In this document: positions 1 through 7,530 of the stretch, piece after piece
How positions within the stretch are numbered: the first letter of the stretch is position 1
Layout of the letters: every line of letters starts with the position of its first letter
Assembly: GCA_025757685.1 (NCBI GenBank)
Contig: CP107220.1
Span: forward strand, 521,501-585,500
Source: Oscillospiraceae bacterium
Lineage (GTDB): Bacteria > Bacillota > Clostridia > Oscillospirales > Acutalibacteraceae
Direction of reading: 5' to 3'
Length of the DNA stretch: 64,000 nt
The notes under the pieces: model-generated
Databases searched by the model: none
Told to the model about the DNA's origin: nothing
Seen by the model: only the letters and a program-made list of their open reading frames with translations
Program-made: the position numbers and the translations under genes

Positions 1-318
1 GACCAACTGTGCCTGACGGTGACCACCGACCGGTTTGCCCGGCTGGTGCATTTGGAGAGCAGCCGCACTTCGTTACCCTTTAGCGACAACTATTTTGATC
101 TGCTGCCCGGTCAAAGCCATACGGTGACTTTGGCGGCAGACCCGGACTGCACCCTGCGCGAACTGGCGGAGAGTATTCGGGTCAAGAGCCTGAGCGATGT
201 GCCCTTTGATCGGGATCCGCTGCACGCAGCGGCCAAGCGGATCAAGGTGTATCTGTCGCCTGTCAACATTGGCAATGCCATTCACCACGGCAAGTTGAGC
301 AAGGATATCCAACTGTAA
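1..318 (+). CDS. beta-mannosidase (GH2), C-terminal fragment
   Basis: The reading frame is open from the first base, so the start lies outside the window and only the last 105 codons are present. The visible part holds the all-beta C-terminal domain typical of GH2 beta-mannosidases, with the string FSDNYFDLLPGQSHTVTL that precedes the final strands. The enzyme would remove terminal beta-mannose from manno-oligosaccharides. The catalytic domain cannot be seen, so the activity is inferred from this end domain only. The gene closes with its own terminator. A GH38 alpha-mannosidase is encoded elsewhere in the window, which fits a mannose-rich glycan diet. Confidence 0.7.
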   Translation, partial: DQLCLTVTTDRFARLVHLESSRTSLPFSDNYFDLLPGQSHTVTLAADPDCTLRELAESIRVKSLSDVPFDRDPLHAAAKRIKVYLSPVNIGNAIHHGKLSKDIQL

Positions 319-386
319 AGAAGCCGGCTGTCCGGAAAAACAGCAGAAGAAAAGCCAAAAAAAGAAAAGTGCAAACAAAATAAGCA

Positions 387-415
387 AAAGCGGTGCCCGG
401 GTGGCACCGCTTTTT
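387..415 (+). terminator. intrinsic terminator of the beta-mannosidase gene
   Basis: An 8-bp stem, GCGGTGCC (390-397) with GGCACCGC (403-410), has a five-base loop and is followed directly by five T. It separates the glycosidase gene from rimM. Confidence 0.85.
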
Positions 416-423
416 GCGCCGGT

Positions 424-452
424 TTGACAATCGGCGGCCATTTGCATATAAT
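424..452 (+). promoter_or_regulatory. promoter of rimM-trmD
   Basis: A perfect consensus pair is present: TTGACA at 424-429 and TATAAT at 447-452 with a 17-base spacer. It lies just downstream of the terminator and about 30 bases before the rimM start. Confidence 0.88.
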
Positions 453-482
453 AAATGCAGCAAAAAAAGAAACGGAGCCGCT

Positions 483-992
483 ATGAAACAGTATTTGGAA
501 GTTGGACTGCTAAACAATACCCACGGTGTCCGCGGGGAGATGAAACTCACCCTGTGGTGTGACGATCTGGACTACTTGCGCCGCTTTCAGGTGTTGTATT
601 TGGATCCGGAGGGGCAGCGCACGCTGCATGTAACATCCCTGCGCCCCCAAAAGCAGGGAGCCATTATCCGTTTTGCGGAGATCACCTCTATTGAACAGGC
701 AGAGACCATCAAGGGCAAGGTGCTGTACGGCGACCGAGCAGACGGCAAGCTGCCGGAGGGGCGCACCTATATTCAGGATCTGTTGGGGTGCCTGGTGATA
801 GATGCAGACAGCGGCACCGCGTATGGCACGATCGCCGATGTGCAGAACTACGGCTCCTGTGATATTTACGATGTGCAGAAGGGCAAGGCACACACACTGG
901 TGCCGGCCATTGACGATGTGGTGGTGGAGAAAGATGTAGCCGCCGGGGTGGTAAAGATCCGCCCCATGAAAGGACTTTTTGATGCGGATTGA
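483..992 (+). CDS. rimM: ribosome maturation factor RimM
   Basis: RimM binds ribosomal protein S19 and helps mature the 3' domain of 16S rRNA in the 30S subunit. The 169-residue protein has the family opening YLEVGLLNNTHGVRGEMKL, the RimM N-terminal beta-barrel, followed by a PRC-barrel half ending in VPAIDDVVVEKDVAAGVVKI. The ATG at 483 follows a GGAG at 474-477; upstream in-frame codons run through the terminator and are not used. The stop overlaps the start of trmD, so the two are translationally coupled. Unlike the usual rpsP-rimM-trmD-rplS order, neither ribosomal protein gene is next to it. Confidence 0.95.
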   Translation: MKQYLEVGLLNNTHGVRGEMKLTLWCDDLDYLRRFQVLYLDPEGQRTLHVTSLRPQKQGAIIRFAEITSIEQAETIKGKVLYGDRADGKLPEGRTYIQDLLGCLVIDADSGTAYGTIADVQNYGSCDIYDVQKGKAHTLVPAIDDVVVEKDVAAGVVKIRPMKGLFDAD

Positions 993-1725
993 TATTATGA
1001 CCCTGTTCCCGGACATGTGCCGCGCCGTGCTGGACGAGAGCATTGTGGGCCGGGCACGCAAGGCCGGGAAAGTGGAGATCGAAGCCACGGATATTCGGGC
1101 TTATACAGAAAATAAGTACAGAAATGTGGACGATACACCCTACGGCGGCGGTATGGGTATGGTGATGCAGACCCAGCCGGTATATGACTGCTACCAAGCG
1201 ATTTGCCAGCGGGCGGGGGATGTGCCCCACCATTTGATTTATCTGACCCCCCAGGGCAAGACCCTGACCCAGCAGCGGGTCAAAGAACTGGCAGGTATGG
1301 AGCATCTGGTGCTGCTGTGCGGCCATTATGAGGGCATTGACGAGCGGGTGATTGAGGAGTTGCAGCCGGAGGAGATCAGCGTAGGGGACTATGTGCTCAC
1401 CGGCGGTGAGTTGCCGGCGCTGGTGCTGGCGGACAGTGTGACCCGCCTGCTGCCCGGCGTGCTGTCTGACGCAGCCTGCTTTGAGGAGGAGAGCCATTAT
1501 AACAGCCTGCTGGAGTACCCCCAGTACACCCGACCGCCGGTGTGGCGGGGCCGAGAGGTGCCGGAGGTGCTGCTTTCCGGCCACCATGCCAACATTGCCA
1601 AGTGGCGGCGGCAGCAGTCCTTGCAGCGCACCTTGGAGCGGCGGCCGGATCTCTTGGAACGAGCGGATTTGACAAAAGCGGACAAGAAGATTTTGGAAAC
1701 GCTGAAAGCAAATAAAATTCTGTGA
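982..1725 (+). CDS. trmD: tRNA (guanine-37-N1)-methyltransferase TrmD
   Basis: TrmD makes m1G37 in tRNAs, using S-adenosylmethionine, and prevents frameshifting. The protein starts MRIDIMTLFPDM and carries the trefoil-knot SAM-binding region LVLLCGHYEGIDERV and SVGDYVLTGGELPAL, all diagnostic for the family. Length of 247 residues is normal. The ATG at 982 is preferred over a TTG one codon earlier because AAAGGA at 969-974 sits at good spacing. The gene overlaps rimM by 11 bases and ends the operon. An imperfect hairpin (GCACAAA at 1731, TTTGTGC at 1752) follows without a convincing T-run. Confidence 0.96.
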   Translation: MRIDIMTLFPDMCRAVLDESIVGRARKAGKVEIEATDIRAYTENKYRNVDDTPYGGGMGMVMQTQPVYDCYQAICQRAGDVPHHLIYLTPQGKTLTQQRVKELAGMEHLVLLCGHYEGIDERVIEELQPEEISVGDYVLTGGELPALVLADSVTRLLPGVLSDAACFEEESHYNSLLEYPQYTRPPVWRGREVPEVLLSGHHANIAKWRRQQSLQRTLERRPDLLERADLTKADKKILETLKANKIL

Positions 1726-1794
1726 ATTTTGCACAAATGGAGTGAAAAAATTTTGTGCCTAATTAACAATACAGACGAAGTTTGCCCCAAGGCG

Positions 1795-1822
1795 TTGACC
1801 GAACGGACTTTAATGGTATAAT
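1795..1822 (+). promoter_or_regulatory. promoter of ptsH
   Basis: TTGACC at 1795-1800 and TATAAT at 1817-1822 with a 16-base spacer; transcription would start near 1829. Confidence 0.8.
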
Positions 1823-1835
1823 ATATAAAGTACTG

Positions 1836-1857
1836 GGGTCGAGATGGCTTTCGACCC
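1836..1857 (+). other. 5'-end hairpin in the ptsH leader
   Basis: GGGTCGA (1836-1842) pairs with TCGACCC (1851-1857) around an eight-base loop. It would sit within the first ten or so bases of the ptsH mRNA, a position where hairpins commonly protect transcripts from decay. There is no T-run, so it is not a terminator. The role is inferred. Confidence 0.5.
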
Positions 1858-1899
1858 GAATCCATAAAATGTGTATTTGAGTTAAGCGAGGTAATCACT

Positions 1900-2163
1900 A
1901 TGTTCGTGAAAGATGTTAAGGTGGAAAATCAGGTTGGCCTGCATGCACGTCCCGCCACTTTCTTTATTCAGAAGGCAAATGAGTACAAGTCCTCTATTTG
2001 GGTAGAGAAGGAAGAGCGCCGCGTGAACGCAAAGAGCCTGTTGGGCGTGCTTTCTCTCGGTATTATGGGCGGCACGGATATCCGCATCATCGCCGACGGT
2101 TCCGATGAGGAAGAAGCTGTGGAGGGTCTGGTAGCCCTGGTCAAGAGCGGCTTTACCGAGTAA
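1900..2163 (+). CDS. ptsH: phosphocarrier protein HPr
   Basis: HPr passes phosphate from enzyme I to the sugar-specific EII proteins of the phosphotransferase system. The 87-residue protein has the active-site string GLHARPA with His15 at the canonical place, and Ser46 in NAKSLLGV, the site used by HPr kinase for carbon catabolite control in Gram-positives. Having both residues makes it a full HPr rather than a Crh. It is a single-gene unit with its own promoter and terminator; ptsI is not in the window. The start is set by a GAGG eight bases before the ATG. Confidence 0.95.
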   Translation: MFVKDVKVENQVGLHARPATFFIQKANEYKSSIWVEKEERRVNAKSLLGVLSLGIMGGTDIRIIADGSDEEEAVEGLVALVKSGFTE

Positions 2164-2186
2164 CGGCCACACAATACGAACAGCGT

Positions 2187-2217
2187 ATGCGGAGAATTCT
2201 TTTCTCCGCATTTTTTT
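2187..2217 (+). terminator. ptsH terminator
   Basis: A 10-bp stem (ATGCGGAGAA at 2187-2196 with TTCTCCGCAT at 2202-2211) is followed by a run of T to 2217. Confidence 0.85.
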
Positions 2218-2230
2218 ATGGTGATCTGCA

Positions 2231-4063
2231 TTGACTGAGAAAGAACTGCGTAGAAAAGCAATGGCACTGCCTACCACTCCGGGCGTGTACATTATGAAGG
2301 ATAAGAACAAAAAGATCATTTATATCGGCAAGGCCAAGGCGTTAAAAAACCGGGTGTCTTCCTACTTTGGCTCCCACACCAATCACACCTTAAAGGTGAT
2401 CCGCATGGTGGAGCACGCCGATGATTTTGATTATATCCTGTGTGACAGCGAGTTTGAGGCGCTGGTGCTGGAGTGCTCGCTGATCAAGCAACATCAGCCC
2501 AAGTACAATATCCTTTTGAAGGACGATAAGGGGTATAATTATATCAAGATCACCCCGCCGCCGTTCTCTAAGATCAGCGAGTGCAAGCAGATGACGGAGG
2601 ACGGCAGTAGCTACTTAGGGCCGTACACCTCCGGCTATTCCGTGAAGCAGGCGGTGGAGGAGACCTTAAAGATTTACAAATTGCCCCGGTGCAATAAGCA
2701 ATTTCCCCGAGATTACGGCAAGTCTCGCCCCTGCCTGAACGGCTTTATGGGTATTTGCTCCGCGCCTTGTGCCGGTCGGATCAGCAAGTCTGATTTTGCC
2801 GCCAATATTGCAGATGCAGTGGATTTTTTAAAGGGCGGCAGCGCCAAGGCAGTGAAGGAATTGACTGCCCGTATGCAGGCGTGCAGCGCGGCCATGGAAT
2901 TTGAAGAGGCTGCCAAGCTGCGGGACCGGATCAAGGCCATTCGTAATTTGGACGAACGGCAAAAAGTCGTGTCCATCAATGTGCCGGAGGAGGATGTGTT
3001 TGCTCTGGTGATCGCCGGGAAAAAGGCTTGCTTTGAGGTGATCCGCTTTGAAAACGGTCGCCTGACAGACAGCGAGCACTGGCTGCTGGATCCGCCGGAG
3101 GATCTGCCTGCCGCCCGCAGTGCACTGATCGAACGGTACTACTCTATGCGGGACCGGGTGCCTGCCCGGATCGCTTTGGACGGAGAGCTGGAGGACGAGA
3201 AATTGCTGCTTGCCTGGCTGGAGGATAAGCGAGGCAAAAAAGTCAGCCTGATCCACCCGCAAAAAGGGGAGCACTTGTCCATTGTGCAGTTGTGTATCAA
3301 GAACGCCAACGAGCATTTGGCGCAGAACGCCGGGCGCTTAGGGCGAGAGTTCGCCGCCCTGGAGGAGTTGGCGCAGCTGCTGGGATTGCCCCAGGCACCG
3401 GAATATATTGAGTCCTATGATATTTCTCACACCTTTGGTGCGGATAATGTGGCGGGCATGGTGGTGTTTCACAACGGCCGCCCCATGAAGAAAGCTTATA
3501 AAAAATTTGCCATTAAAGGCTTTGACGGCCAAAATGATGTGGGGTCAATGCAGGAGGTACTGCAGCGGCGTTTTACCCATTACCGGGAGGACCCGGAGGA
3601 CAGTACCTTTAAGATCCTGCCGGATCTGATTTTGCTGGACGGCGGCGACGCCCAGGTGCACGCGGTGTTGCCGGTGCTGGCCGGTATGCATATTGATGTG
3701 CCGGTGTTCGGTATGGTCAAGGATAGCAAGCACCGCACCCGGGCCATTTCTACCGGCGGTGGTGAAATTCAAATCAACGCCAACCGTCAGTCCTTCACTT
3801 TAGTGTCTTCCATTCAGGAGGAGGTGCACCGTTTTGCGGTCAGCTACCACCACCAAAAGCATAAAAAATCCGCCTTCAATTCCACTTTATTGCAGATTGA
3901 GGGGATCGGTCCCGCCAAAGCCAAGGCATTGCTGAAGACGCTGAAAACCGTGACCGCCGTGCGGGAGGCTACCCAAGAGCAGCTGGCTGCAGTGCCCGGC
4001 ATTTCCCGGGAAAATGCCAAGGCCGTTTACGCCTATTACCACGGTGAGACAGCGGCGAAATAA
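2231..4063 (+). CDS. uvrC: excinuclease ABC subunit UvrC
   Basis: UvrC cuts on both sides of a DNA lesion in nucleotide excision repair together with UvrA and UvrB. Visible parts, in order: GIY-YIG nuclease (TTPGVYIMKD ... IIYIGKAKALKNRVSSYF, about 15-45), a UVR helix for UvrB contact (MEFEEAAKLRDRIKAI, about 217-235), the RNase H-like C-terminal nuclease (ESYDISHTFGADNVAGMVVF; DLILLDGGDAQ), and helix-hairpin-helix motifs at the end (IEGIGPAKAKALL). Total 610 residues is normal. The TTG at 2231 is chosen because it gives the family's usual N-terminus; its ribosome site is weak and an ATG at 2261 would cut into the conserved start. uvrA and uvrB are not nearby. Confidence 0.95.
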   Translation: MTEKELRRKAMALPTTPGVYIMKDKNKKIIYIGKAKALKNRVSSYFGSHTNHTLKVIRMVEHADDFDYILCDSEFEALVLECSLIKQHQPKYNILLKDDKGYNYIKITPPPFSKISECKQMTEDGSSYLGPYTSGYSVKQAVEETLKIYKLPRCNKQFPRDYGKSRPCLNGFMGICSAPCAGRISKSDFAANIADAVDFLKGGSAKAVKELTARMQACSAAMEFEEAAKLRDRIKAIRNLDERQKVVSINVPEEDVFALVIAGKKACFEVIRFENGRLTDSEHWLLDPPEDLPAARSALIERYYSMRDRVPARIALDGELEDEKLLLAWLEDKRGKKVSLIHPQKGEHLSIVQLCIKNANEHLAQNAGRLGREFAALEELAQLLGLPQAPEYIESYDISHTFGADNVAGMVVFHNGRPMKKAYKKFAIKGFDGQNDVGSMQEVLQRRFTHYREDPEDSTFKILPDLILLDGGDAQVHAVLPVLAGMHIDVPVFGMVKDSKHRTRAISTGGGEIQINANRQSFTLVSSIQEEVHRFAVSYHHQKHKKSAFNSTLLQIEGIGPAKAKALLKTLKTVTAVREATQEQLAAVPGISRENAKAVYAYYHGETAAK

Positions 4064-4106
4064 GCACTGCCATTTATTACAAATCGTAAAAATCCCGCCG
4101 GGCGAC

Positions 4107-4135
4107 TTGACGAACGGTGCGGATGACTGTATAAT
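4107..4135 (+). promoter_or_regulatory. promoter of rsmD-coaD operon
   Basis: TTGACG at 4107-4112 and TATAAT at 4130-4135 with a 17-base spacer, 32 bases before the rsmD start. Confidence 0.82.
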
Positions 4136-4167
4136 GATAGTCGTATAAAATTAAGGAATGTTGCACA

Positions 4168-4722
4168 ATGATGCGAGTAATTACCGGTTCCGCACGGGGC
4201 AGACGGTTAGAGACCCTGCCCGGTGAAGATGTGACCAGACCTACAACAGAATCCGTCAAAGAGGCGTTGTTCTCTATGATCCAATTTGATATTGAGGGTC
4301 GCCGTGTGCTGGATCTGTTTGCCGGTTCCGGCCAGCTGGGGATCGAGGCGCTGTCTCGCGGCGCCCGCAGTTGTACTTTTGTGGAGAACAACCGCTCCGC
4401 CAAGCAGGTGGTGGAGCGGAATTTGGCTCACTGCCGGCTGGAGGAGCAGGCGAATGTGGTCTTTTCCGACGCCCTGTCGTTCTTAAATCGCAGCGGGACC
4501 TATGATCTGGTGCTGCTGGATCCGCCTTACGGCAAGGGTATTTTGCAGCGGGTGCTGCCCGTACTGGTACCCCGGCTGTCTGATGACGCCATGGTGGTGT
4601 GCGAGTCCGGGCGGGATGAGGAACTGCCGGCCCAGGTAGGCTCTTTCGTACTGGATCGGGAGCGTCGCCACGGCAAAACCAAGATCGCCCTGTATCTTCG
4701 CGGAAAGGACTTGGCAGAATGA
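4168..4722 (+). CDS. rsmD: 16S rRNA (guanine-966-N2)-methyltransferase RsmD
   Basis: RsmD methylates G966 of 16S rRNA in the assembled small subunit. The protein shows the start RVITGSARGRRLETLPG, SAM-binding motif I LDLFAGSGQLGIEAL (about 48-62), and the catalytic DPPY motif at Asp118. Length of 184 residues is usual. AAGGAA at 4153-4158 supports the first of two adjacent ATG codons. The stop overlaps the coaD start in an ATGA, and the rsmD-coaD pair is widely conserved in Firmicutes. Confidence 0.94.
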   Translation: MMRVITGSARGRRLETLPGEDVTRPTTESVKEALFSMIQFDIEGRRVLDLFAGSGQLGIEALSRGARSCTFVENNRSAKQVVERNLAHCRLEEQANVVFSDALSFLNRSGTYDLVLLDPPYGKGILQRVLPVLVPRLSDDAMVVCESGRDEELPAQVGSFVLDRERRHGKTKIALYLRGKDLAE

Positions 4723-5204
4723 AAACAGCCATTTGCCCGGGCAGCTTTGACCCGGTGACCCTGGGGCATTTAGACATTATTGAACGCGCCGCCGGCCTGT
4801 TTGATCAGGTGACGGTGCTGGTGATGCAAAACAGTGCCAAGCAGGACGGCCTCTTTACCGTAGAGGAGCGTTGCCGGCTGATTCGCCGCTGCCTGCACGC
4901 AGAAAACATTCAAATTGATACTTATGACGGCCTGCTGGTGGACTACGCCAAGCAAACTGGTGCGGCCGCTGTGGTAAAAGGGCTGCGCGCTTTGTCTGAT
5001 TTTGAGTACGAATTTCAGCAGGCGCTCACCAACAAAAGCCTGTGTCCGCAACTGGAAACGGTGTTTCTCACCGCCAAGGGGGAAAATATGTTTTTATCCT
5101 CCAGTATGGTGAAGGAAGTGTGCCGTCTGGACGGGGACATTTCCGCCTTTGTGCCCAAAGAAATTTTAGATGACATTATTGCAAGATGTAAAGGAGAGCG
5201 TTAG
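4719..5204 (+). CDS. coaD: phosphopantetheine adenylyltransferase
   Basis: CoaD adenylates 4'-phosphopantetheine to dephospho-CoA, the fourth step of coenzyme A synthesis. The 161-residue protein starts with the nucleotidyltransferase signature CPGSFDPVTLGHLDII, including the TxGH motif at Thr14-His17, and has the later conserved MVKEVCRLDGDISAFVP. It overlaps rsmD by four bases and is followed two bases later by a coiled-coil gene, so all three are probably co-transcribed. Confidence 0.96.
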   Translation: MKTAICPGSFDPVTLGHLDIIERAAGLFDQVTVLVMQNSAKQDGLFTVEERCRLIRRCLHAENIQIDTYDGLLVDYAKQTGAAAVVKGLRALSDFEYEFQQALTNKSLCPQLETVFLTAKGENMFLSSSMVKEVCRLDGDISAFVPKEILDDIIARCKGER

Positions 5205-5206
5205 AT

Positions 5207-5785
5207 ATGACCAATACGGATATTTTGCTGGAAGACCTGGAGGATGTGCTGGACGATGCCACCTCTATGCCCATGACCAAAAAATCTTTGGTAGATGTGG
5301 ACAAGATCAAGACCATTATTGAGGATATTCGACTGAATACCCCTCAGGAGACCAAGCAGGCTAAGGCCATTGTGGACTCCAGAAACAATATTTTGGACGA
5401 GGCCAAGAAAGAGGCGGCCAAGATCATCAGCGAGGCGCAGGCCCAGGCACGGGAACTGGTGGCTCGCGATCAGATCACCCAGAACGCCCAGAAAGAGGCA
5501 ACGGAGATCATTGCCAAGGCCCACAGCGAGGGCGAGGCTTATGTGAAGCAGGCGCAGAACCAGGCTTCCGAGTTGCTGGGCAAAGCCACTACCCAGGCCA
5601 ATGAGATGGTGACCACGGCACAGAACAAGAGCCGTGAGATGCTCACCGCCGTAAACAATTATGCAGACGACACCCTGCTGGAGATCGACGACTCTCTGTA
5701 CAAAGCCCTGAGCGATGTGCGCCGGATTCGTCAGAACATTATGAACAGTCAGCACAGAAATACCTCTGCAAACGACAATCCGTAA
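5207..5785 (+). CDS. conserved coiled-coil protein linked to coaD
   Basis: The 192-residue protein has no signal peptide or membrane segment. From about residue 60 to 150 it is a charged, Ala/Glu/Gln-rich helix (repeated AQAQARE, AKAHSEGEAYVKQAQNQA patterns), much like the coiled coils of ATPase subunit E/H or DivIVA-like proteins, which is how such genes are often labelled. A distinct N-terminal part (residues 1-50) is acidic. Genes of this kind commonly follow coaD in Clostridia, and AAAGGAG upstream gives a clear start. A role in cell-envelope or division scaffolding is possible but not shown by the sequence. Confidence 0.75.
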   Translation: MTNTDILLEDLEDVLDDATSMPMTKKSLVDVDKIKTIIEDIRLNTPQETKQAKAIVDSRNNILDEAKKEAAKIISEAQAQARELVARDQITQNAQKEATEIIAKAHSEGEAYVKQAQNQASELLGKATTQANEMVTTAQNKSREMLTAVNNYADDTLLEIDDSLYKALSDVRRIRQNIMNSQHRNTSANDNP

Positions 5786-5795
5786 AAAACGGCAA

Positions 5796-5834
5796 CGGAG
5801 CACTCCCATCTATGTGGGTGCTCCGCTTTTTTTT
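5796..5834 (+). terminator. terminator of rsmD-coaD operon
   Basis: CGGAGCAC (5796-5803) pairs with GTGCTCCG (5818-5825), extended by a few inner pairs, and is followed by a long T-run to 5834. Confidence 0.85.
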
Positions 5835-5859
5835 ATTCATAAGTAAAGGAGTGCTTTTT

Positions 5860-7470
5860 TTGACCGCCATGACCACGATTTTATGGCTGACGGCCGTTGT
5901 TATTTTGGGCTGCGTTTTGTTTCAGCGCCTATCCGGCAAGGTGGGCGTTCCGGCGCTGCTCTTTTTTATTTTATTGGGTATGTTCTTCGGCACAGATGGC
6001 GTGGTGAAGATCTCCTTTGACAATTTTGAGCTGGCACAAAATGTGTGCTCCGTGGCACTGCTGTTTATTATGTTTTACGGCGGCTTTGGTACCAATGTGC
6101 GCTCGGCGCGCCCGGTGGCCGCGCAGGCGGTGCTGCTGTCCTCTGTGGGCACGGTGCTTACTGCCGGACTGGTGGGCGTGTTTTGCCACTTTGTGCTGGG
6201 GGTTGCCCTGTGGGAGAGCTTCCTGATCGGTGCGGTCATCAGCTCCACCGACGCGGCGTCCGTGTTTTCCGTGCTGCGCAGTCGGCACTTGAATTTGAAA
6301 TATCATACTGCATCGCTGTTAGAGGTGGAGAGCGGCAGTAACGATCCGTTTTCGTACATGCTCACCACCATTGTACTGTCTGTGATGCACGGTGGCAGCA
6401 GCGGCGGTCAATTTGCGGCCATGCTGGCGGCACAGATTGGCTATGGTGTGCTGTTTGGCGTGGTGTTGGCACTGGCGGCTCGATGGGTGCTGGGTCGCTT
6501 TCGCTTCTCTGCCGGGTTTGATGCGGTGTTTGCCGTGGCGGTGGCGCTGCTGTCCTATGTGCTGCCGGAAATGCTGGGCGGTAACGGCTATCTCAGCGTA
6601 TATCTGACCGGTATGATTCTGGGCAACAGCCGGATCCCCAACAAGTCCGGGCTGGTACACTTTTTTGACGCTGCCACGGCGCTGATGCAAATGGTACTGT
6701 TTTTCCTGCTGGGGCTGCTGGCATTTCTGTCCCAGCTGCCGCACATTGCGCCCCGGGCGCTGCTGATTGCCTTGTTTCTGACCTTTGTGGCCCGCCCGGC
6801 AGCAGTGGCACTGCTGCTTACGCCGTTTCGTGCGCCTCTTCGCCAGCAGCTGCTGGTGAGTTGGTCCGGTCTGCGTGGCGCGGCGTCCATCGTATTCGCC
6901 ATTATGGCAACCATGCACCCGGCGGTGATGCAAAACGATGTGTTCCATATTGTGTTCTTTATTGTGCTGTTCTCCGTGCTGCTTCAGGGTACCTGTTTGC
7001 CTCGAGTGGCGGCAAAGCTGGGCATGACCGACGACGGCGCCGATGTAATGAAAACCTTTACCGACTATGTGGATGAGGTACCGGTGCAGTTCATCCGCTT
7101 TTCTCTGCCGGAGGGGCACCCTTGGGCAGGGCAAGCTGTGCGTCAGGTGGTGCTGCCGCCGGCGTCCATTTTAGTATTGGTTCTTCGTGGAGATCGGCGG
7201 ATCGTGCCGGATGGCAGCGTGCAGCTGCAGGCAGGAGATACTTTGATTCTGAGCGGCACGGCTGCGGGAGCGGTAGAGGGCGTGCATTTGTATGAAAAAA
7301 CGCTGGATGCGGACAGCAGCTGGCTGGATCAGCCCTTATGCCGGATCCACACCGGCGATCGGCTGGTAATCCTGGTGCGCCGGGGTGGGCAGATTTTAAT
7401 CCCGGACGGCGACACGGTGCTGCGTTTGGGGGATCGGTTGGTGATTAACGACCCGCAATCTAAATCATAA
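5860..7470 (+). CDS. CPA1-type cation/proton antiporter with C-terminal TrkA_C domain
   Basis: This membrane protein most resembles potassium/proton antiporters of the NhaP2/CvrA type. About 12 hydrophobic segments cover residues 1-390, with family motifs ISSTDAASVFSVLR and LEVESGSNDPFSYML in the ion-translocating core. A cytosolic tail from about 400 contains an RCK_C/TrkA_C-like domain (ILVLVLRGDRRIVPDGSVQLQAGD pattern), which usually senses nucleotides or ions. The TTG at 5860 is chosen because AAAGGAG (5845-5851) lies eight bases before it; an ATG at 5869 is the alternative. Upstream in-frame codons lie inside the preceding terminator. Exact ion is uncertain. Confidence 0.88.
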   Translation: MTAMTTILWLTAVVILGCVLFQRLSGKVGVPALLFFILLGMFFGTDGVVKISFDNFELAQNVCSVALLFIMFYGGFGTNVRSARPVAAQAVLLSSVGTVLTAGLVGVFCHFVLGVALWESFLIGAVISSTDAASVFSVLRSRHLNLKYHTASLLEVESGSNDPFSYMLTTIVLSVMHGGSSGGQFAAMLAAQIGYGVLFGVVLALAARWVLGRFRFSAGFDAVFAVAVALLSYVLPEMLGGNGYLSVYLTGMILGNSRIPNKSGLVHFFDAATALMQMVLFFLLGLLAFLSQLPHIAPRALLIALFLTFVARPAAVALLLTPFRAPLRQQLLVSWSGLRGAASIVFAIMATMHPAVMQNDVFHIVFFIVLFSVLLQGTCLPRVAAKLGMTDDGADVMKTFTDYVDEVPVQFIRFSLPEGHPWAGQAVRQVVLPPASILVLVLRGDRRIVPDGSVQLQAGDTLILSGTAAGAVEGVHLYEKTLDADSSWLDQPLCRIHTGDRLVILVRRGGQILIPDGDTVLRLGDRLVINDPQSKS

Positions 7471-7483
7471 GCAGAAAAAGAAA

Positions 7484-7516
7484 GACGGTACAGTCGTGTG
7501 ACTGTACCGTCTTTTT
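7484..7516. terminator. bidirectional terminator between antiporter and GPH symporter
   Basis: A perfect 12-bp stem (GACGGTACAGTC at 7484-7495, GACTGTACCGTC at 7500-7511) with a four-base loop has T-runs on both strands. It serves both convergent genes. Confidence 0.88.
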
Positions 7517-7530
7517 ATGTTTTCTCAGAT

